A stretch of DNA of 49,080 nt. Source: Clostridia bacterium UC5.1-1E11. GTDB taxonomy: Bacteria > Bacillota > Clostridia > Oscillospirales > Acutalibacteraceae. The notes under the pieces were generated by a model. That model had not been told where the DNA came from. It ran no database searches and saw only the letters and a program-made list of their open reading frames with translations. Positions within the stretch are counted from its first letter, which is position 1. Each line of letters opens with the position of its first letter. This document shows, piece after piece, positions 46,375 to 49,080 of this stretch. The stretch covers positions 1 to 49,080 of the forward strand of contig BCAA01000017.1 of the NCBI GenBank assembly GCA_001305115.1, read 5' to 3'. The position numbers were made by a program, and so were the translations under genes.

Positions 46375-47361
46375 ATGAGAGAATGGACCTTTGCACAAGG
46401 CTTCGCCTTGCTGGCACTGAATGCACAGGATAGCTTGCATATGACAACGGCGAAGAAAATTGCTGTTCGGTGTATGGCGGCTGCGGCTATTTTGGAATGG
46501 GAACTGGATCAGGGGAACTTACAGGGCCCATTTTCCACCATTTCCGAAGAAGATGTGGAAAACCTCGCCGCGGTTCCGCATCAACAGGAGGTATTACGGG
46601 AGCTACTGAAAAGAAAAGAAGGCCTTCAAACGGCGCTGCCGGAACGATTGAAGCAAGTTATACATTTTTCCAATAGAATATTAAAAAGAATAGAAAGCTC
46701 CTTTGCGGATCCCCTCAAAGGAATGGATCTCTTGGAGGAAATTCCAAACCTGCTCGGCTGTGATATGAACTATGTGACAGCCAGTGTGACGATGCGGGAA
46801 TACCGGAGCAATGAAGAGGCCTATACCCGCATTACAGAGGGATTGCGCGCTGAGATTTTGGAGGACGGCGAGATGACCGATGAAACTATTCTGATGCTTT
46901 GGCTTCTTCGCGAGAGCAGTTGCCTATATGACTTTTTCTCCAAAGAGGAGTTAAAACGTGTGGCACAGCGCATGACACAACTGTATCAGACCAATGCTAT
47001 GGCTCGGGCCATTTTGGCTATAGATATTCATCGGGCTCCGGAAATTGCGGTTAAAAACTTTTTACGAGGGAAGAAGGAAGCCTTTTCCACTCCGATAGGC
47101 ACGGGTGTGGACTTTGTATTTCCTTTTTTGGAGCGTTCACAATCGATCTTTATTGAAACAGAAGCTTGGTTTGAGAACAAGGAACAGCGCCTACAGGACG
47201 TAGAAGCGCGCTTGGCCCAATACGGCCATCACTATACGGTTTTACGCCAGGGGGCTGTGCCGTTGATTCGAATCGATAATGTGCTGTATGAAGCCGTACC
47301 GACTGCCGTTCAGATGAAAGTACCGGTACAGGGCATGCGTCTGCGCAAATATCCGCTGTAA
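46375..47361 (+). CDS. Conserved-looking protein of unknown function
   Basis: 328 residues, ATG behind AAAGGGGAGGAATATAGG. No signal peptide or clear transmembrane segment. The N-terminus FALLALNAQDSLHMTT, then CMAAAAILEWELDQG, faintly recalls the GPP34/GOLPH3-like helical fold, but I cannot confirm this. The rest is alpha-helical (LKQVIHFSNRILKRIESS, MLWLLRESSCLYDFFSKEEL), with a C-terminal part IRIDNVLYEAVPTAVQMKVP that reads like a small beta domain. A near-consensus promoter drives it, and a MerR-like gene follows after 29 bases. Function unknown. Confidence 0.75.
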   Translation: MREWTFAQGFALLALNAQDSLHMTTAKKIAVRCMAAAAILEWELDQGNLQGPFSTISEEDVENLAAVPHQQEVLRELLKRKEGLQTALPERLKQVIHFSNRILKRIESSFADPLKGMDLLEEIPNLLGCDMNYVTASVTMREYRSNEEAYTRITEGLRAEILEDGEMTDETILMLWLLRESSCLYDFFSKEELKRVAQRMTQLYQTNAMARAILAIDIHRAPEIAVKNFLRGKKEAFSTPIGTGVDFVFPFLERSQSIFIETEAWFENKEQRLQDVEARLAQYGHHYTVLRQGAVPLIRIDNVLYEAVPTAVQMKVPVQGMRLRKYPL

Positions 47362-47390
47362 GTCCAAGAGGTATAGAAGGGGGAACCGTC

Positions 47391-47642
47391 GTGTCGCGCC
47401 AGCGGTCCATGGAAAAAATTCAAACATCTACCTATGTGAGTATCGGGGAGTTGGCGCGCCTGACCGGCTGCCGGTATAGCACATTAAAGTTTTATACAGA
47501 AGAGGGGATGCTGCCCTTTGAGCAGCCGGAGGAGAACCTCACCCGGCGGTTTCCCCGGGAAAAGGCGGTTTCCCGTTTAAAGGAGATTCAAAGGCTGAAG
47601 GCGCAGGGGTTATCCATCCCGGAGATCAAAGCGCTGCTGTAA
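47391..47642 (+). CDS. Small MerR-family DNA-binding protein
   Basis: 83 residues from the GTG at 47391, behind AAGGGGGAACC. The N-terminal helix-turn-helix of MerR regulators is present: YVSIGELARLTGCRYSTLKF, YTEEGMLP, then the second helix RLKEIQRLKAQGLSIPEIKA. There is no effector or dimer-coil extension beyond the DNA-binding domain, so it may act as a small DNA-binding subunit or be a truncated form. It is 29 bases after the gene at 46375 and probably in the same operon, possibly regulating it. A terminator follows. Confidence 0.82.
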   Translation: MSRQRSMEKIQTSTYVSIGELARLTGCRYSTLKFYTEEGMLPFEQPEENLTRRFPREKAVSRLKEIQRLKAQGLSIPEIKALL

Positions 47643-47644
47643 AC

Positions 47645-47692
47645 AAAAGGCTTCCGTCCAGAGAGATTCAAGGGCGGAAGCCTTTTATTTTT
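47645..47692 (+). terminator. Terminator after the MerR-like gene
   Basis: Stem AAAAGGCTTCCG (47645-47656)/CGGAAGCCTTTT (47675-47686) followed by ATTTTTC. Confidence 0.85.
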
Positions 47693-47721
47693 CATAAAAT
47701 GAATGACGCGCAATGGAGATT

Positions 47722-48049
47722 TTAAATTTTGTATACCTGTATCGGGATATTCCTTTTTTACAGTTTTCCATCACATACTTTGTACCTTTTGATTGTCCAT
47801 CCCAAAACGCGATTACAACATCTGTATACTCGATTATTTGTAAGTTTCGTTTTAAGGAGCCCCCTTACCGTACTTATCGTATTCAGGCAAAAATTCCGTC
47901 AATTTGGTGTGATGTTCTATGGCGTATTTCCTTGCACATGTATCAATTCCTTTTGCGCCACCTGAAACGATTTCTGTGGCATCTTCCGGAAGATATTTTT
48001 CTAAATGATCGATGTATAAATTTCTGGAGTCAATCACTGCTACTTTCAT
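47722..48049 (-). CDS. SLOG-fold (DUF2493-like) protein, two frameshifts in sequence
   Basis: About 109 residues after correction. MKVAVIDSRNLYIDHLEKYL, then EIVSGGAKGIDTCARKYAIE and KLTEFLPEYDKYGKGAP, are typical of SLOG/YspA-like nucleotide-binding proteins. One base is missing near 47864-47866; adding it continues PLKRNLQIIEYTDVVIAFWD, GQSKGTKYVMENCKK. A second missing base in the T6 run 47754-47759 gives NIPIQVYKI and a stop at 47722, the normal end. The start at 48049 has only AGGGAT upstream. The family probably binds nucleotide-derived ligands. It is divergent from the XRE gene. Confidence 0.78.
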
Positions 48050-48067
48050 AATATAAACATCCCTATC

Positions 48068-48081
48068 GTCTATGTATAGAC
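48068..48081. promoter_or_regulatory. Palindrome between divergent SLOG and XRE genes
   Basis: GTCTATGTATAGAC is an inverted repeat with 6-base arms, within an AT-rich 107-base divergent promoter region. It may be an operator for the XRE protein at 48157; this is inferred from position. Confidence 0.4.
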
Positions 48082-48156
48082 TATATAGTAGCATGCATAG
48101 CCTATAAATTGCAACTGTTTTTTATATCCTATTAAAAAACGAAGGAGATATAGGAT

Positions 48157-48399
48157 ATGAATACAGTAGCAGCTGTGCGAAACCGTATTTTACAGCTCTG
48201 TGGGGAACGAAACATCTCTATAAACAAATTGGCAAATATCTGTGGATTGCCGCCATCCTCTGTAAAGAATATCCTATATGGAAAAAGCCAAAATCCAAAG
48301 GTATTGACCATTAAAATGATTTGCGATGGTTTAGGTATCACGCTTGCACAATTTTTCGACACGGATGAATTTGATCATTTGGAACAGGAGATCCGATAG
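48157..48399 (+). CDS. XRE-family helix-turn-helix regulator
   Basis: 80 residues, ATG behind CGAAGGAGATATAGG. Almost the whole protein is a Cro/CI-type HTH: RILQLCGERNISINKLANIC, GLPPSSVKNILYGKSQNPKV, LTIKMICDGLGITLAQFFD. It is probably a repressor binding as a dimer. It is divergent from the SLOG-fold gene and may control it. The C-terminal DEFDHLEQEIR is acidic. Confidence 0.87.
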   Translation: MNTVAAVRNRILQLCGERNISINKLANICGLPPSSVKNILYGKSQNPKVLTIKMICDGLGITLAQFFDTDEFDHLEQEIR

Positions 48400-48469
48400 T
48401 CTTTGAAAGATCCGTTTGGCTCCATTCTCTGCCGGTGCAGGCAGGAGAATAGAACCTACAAAAATACAC

Positions 48470-48515
48470 GAAGCCCCTGTCTGGAAATCAATTTTCAGGC
48501 AGGGGCTTCGCTGTT
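48470..48515 (+). terminator. Terminator after the XRE gene
   Basis: Stem GAAGCCCCTG (48470-48479)/CAGGGGCTTC (48500-48509), then GCTGTTT. Located 70 bases after the XRE stop. Confidence 0.75.
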
Positions 48516-48738
48516 TACAGTGGACGTATAGCGTCTTTCGCGGATCTCCAGTCGGGATGCGCCTACGGCGGGCACGTAGTGCCTTTTCGTACCCATGGGG
48601 AGGTAGACGAAAGCAAGATGCAAGGAGTTTATTTTTTGCTCCACAGAGGATGCCTTATAAAAACGGTGAAGGGCGTTCGACAAATATGGGAAATCCCGGC
48701 TTCACCATACCATTAAGAAATAGAAAGGTAAAATACAG

Positions 48739-48786
48739 AGAAGGGCCCAACTCCGGGAATTCCCAGGATTGAGCCCTTCTTGTTTA
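48739..48786 (+). terminator. Second terminator-like hairpin
   Basis: Stem AGAAGGGC (48739-48746)/GCCCTTCT (48773-48780), with an inner CTCCGGGAATTCCCAGG fold, followed by TGTTT. Confidence 0.6.
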
Positions 48787-49080
48787 CAGGGAAGAGTTTC
48801 TTCCCGTTCTTTTAACCTGTAATCTGCTGGTTAGGCGTCCAGCACTTGTTTCCTCCTACGGAGGCAATCCGCCAATCGTAATCGTGCAGCGCTTCGTAGC
48901 ATTCTGACCCGGCAGGGTGGTGTAAACGCCTGTGCTCCGGCACGGTGGACGCACAGCGTCTTCCGCGCCTGCGGCGTCTCCTACGCAAGCTTTCAGCTAT
49001 CGGCTGCCGGGTGCTTGATCGAATATGTACACGTTTATACCTTACACAAATTGCCCGGCGTTCAGCCAACAGTCACCGTA

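Larger units (their letters stand above)
48400..49080. other. gene-free end region with two terminator-like hairpins
   Basis: I find no gene in the last 680 bases. Two related short segments, TGGACGTATAGCGTCTTTCG near 48521 and TGGACGCACAGCGTCTTCCG near 48946, suggest a degenerate direct repeat. The minus-strand frame at 48812-49069 has arginine-rich low complexity and no ribosome site, so it is not called. Confidence 0.5.

Noticed and set aside
48812..49069. Arginine-rich 85-codon minus frame at the right edge
   Set aside because: Low-complexity RRRRRRR content, no ribosome site and no similarity to a known family.

Overview
This window is the replication-origin region of a Gram-positive Firmicute of the class Clostridia, most likely in the Oscillospirales (Ruminococcaceae-like). 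The evidence is gene order and content. The block dnaA-dnaN-yaaA-recF-remB-gyrB-gyrA runs leftward, and rpmH-rnpA-yidD-yidC-jag-mnmE-mnmG-rsmG-noc-parA-parB-serS runs rightward. YidC is of the short Gram-positive type, Shine-Dalgarno sites are strong AGGAGG-type, and there is an Hcp/Crp module typical of anaerobes. The family-level assignment is inference.

Layout. 1-360: a 99-bp tandem repeat and a terminator. 472-2865: two GNAT acetyltransferases and glutamyl-Q tRNA(Asp) synthetase. 3119-5388: a frameshifted PAS-PAS-GGDEF-GAF-PAS diguanylate cyclase. 5871-8307: an S51-type peptidase, a Nudix hydrolase and an LprI-like lipoprotein. 8297-16107: gyrA, a DUF6054-like gene, three YcxB-like membrane proteins and gyrB. 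16324-21388: a zinc-ribbon membrane protein, remB, recF, the S4-domain gene, dnaN and dnaA, with DnaA boxes on both sides of dnaA (bipartite oriC). 22128-29778: the ribosome/RNase P/membrane insertase/tRNA modification operon. 29779-35820: tandem repeat arrays around an NADPH-dependent FMN reductase, then noc, then a decayed stretch. 36411-39610: parS, parA, parB, a second parS-like site and serS. 39793-41505: an acyl-ACP thioesterase and a dead IS200/IS605 transposase. 41680-45704: a repeat array abutting a Crp/Fnr regulator, divergent from a ferredoxin-hcp pair for nitrosative stress. 46282-49080: a gene of unknown function with a near-consensus promoter, a MerR-like regulator, a SLOG-fold gene and an XRE regulator.

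The most unusual structure is a set of gene-tail arrays. Downstream of rsmG, of the FMN reductase gene and of the crp-type gene lie tandem repeats on the same strand as the gene. Their basic periods are divisible by three (120, 216 and about 162 bp), and units end with a stop codon. For rsmG and the reductase the first units stay in the gene's own frame; for crp the first unit is also in frame and is recognisably a degenerate copy of the last 48 codons of the gene. One further crp-tail copy lies 5 kb away, next to parS. Two more loci (1-320 and 12345-12830) carry related-looking repeats.

Second, at least nine genes, including the normally essential gyrB, are split by single-base indels, most of them deletions inside short homopolymers. 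This pattern is best explained by consensus errors in a long-read assembly, so I annotate these as intact genes carrying a sequence frameshift rather than as true pseudogenes, except where other decay is visible.
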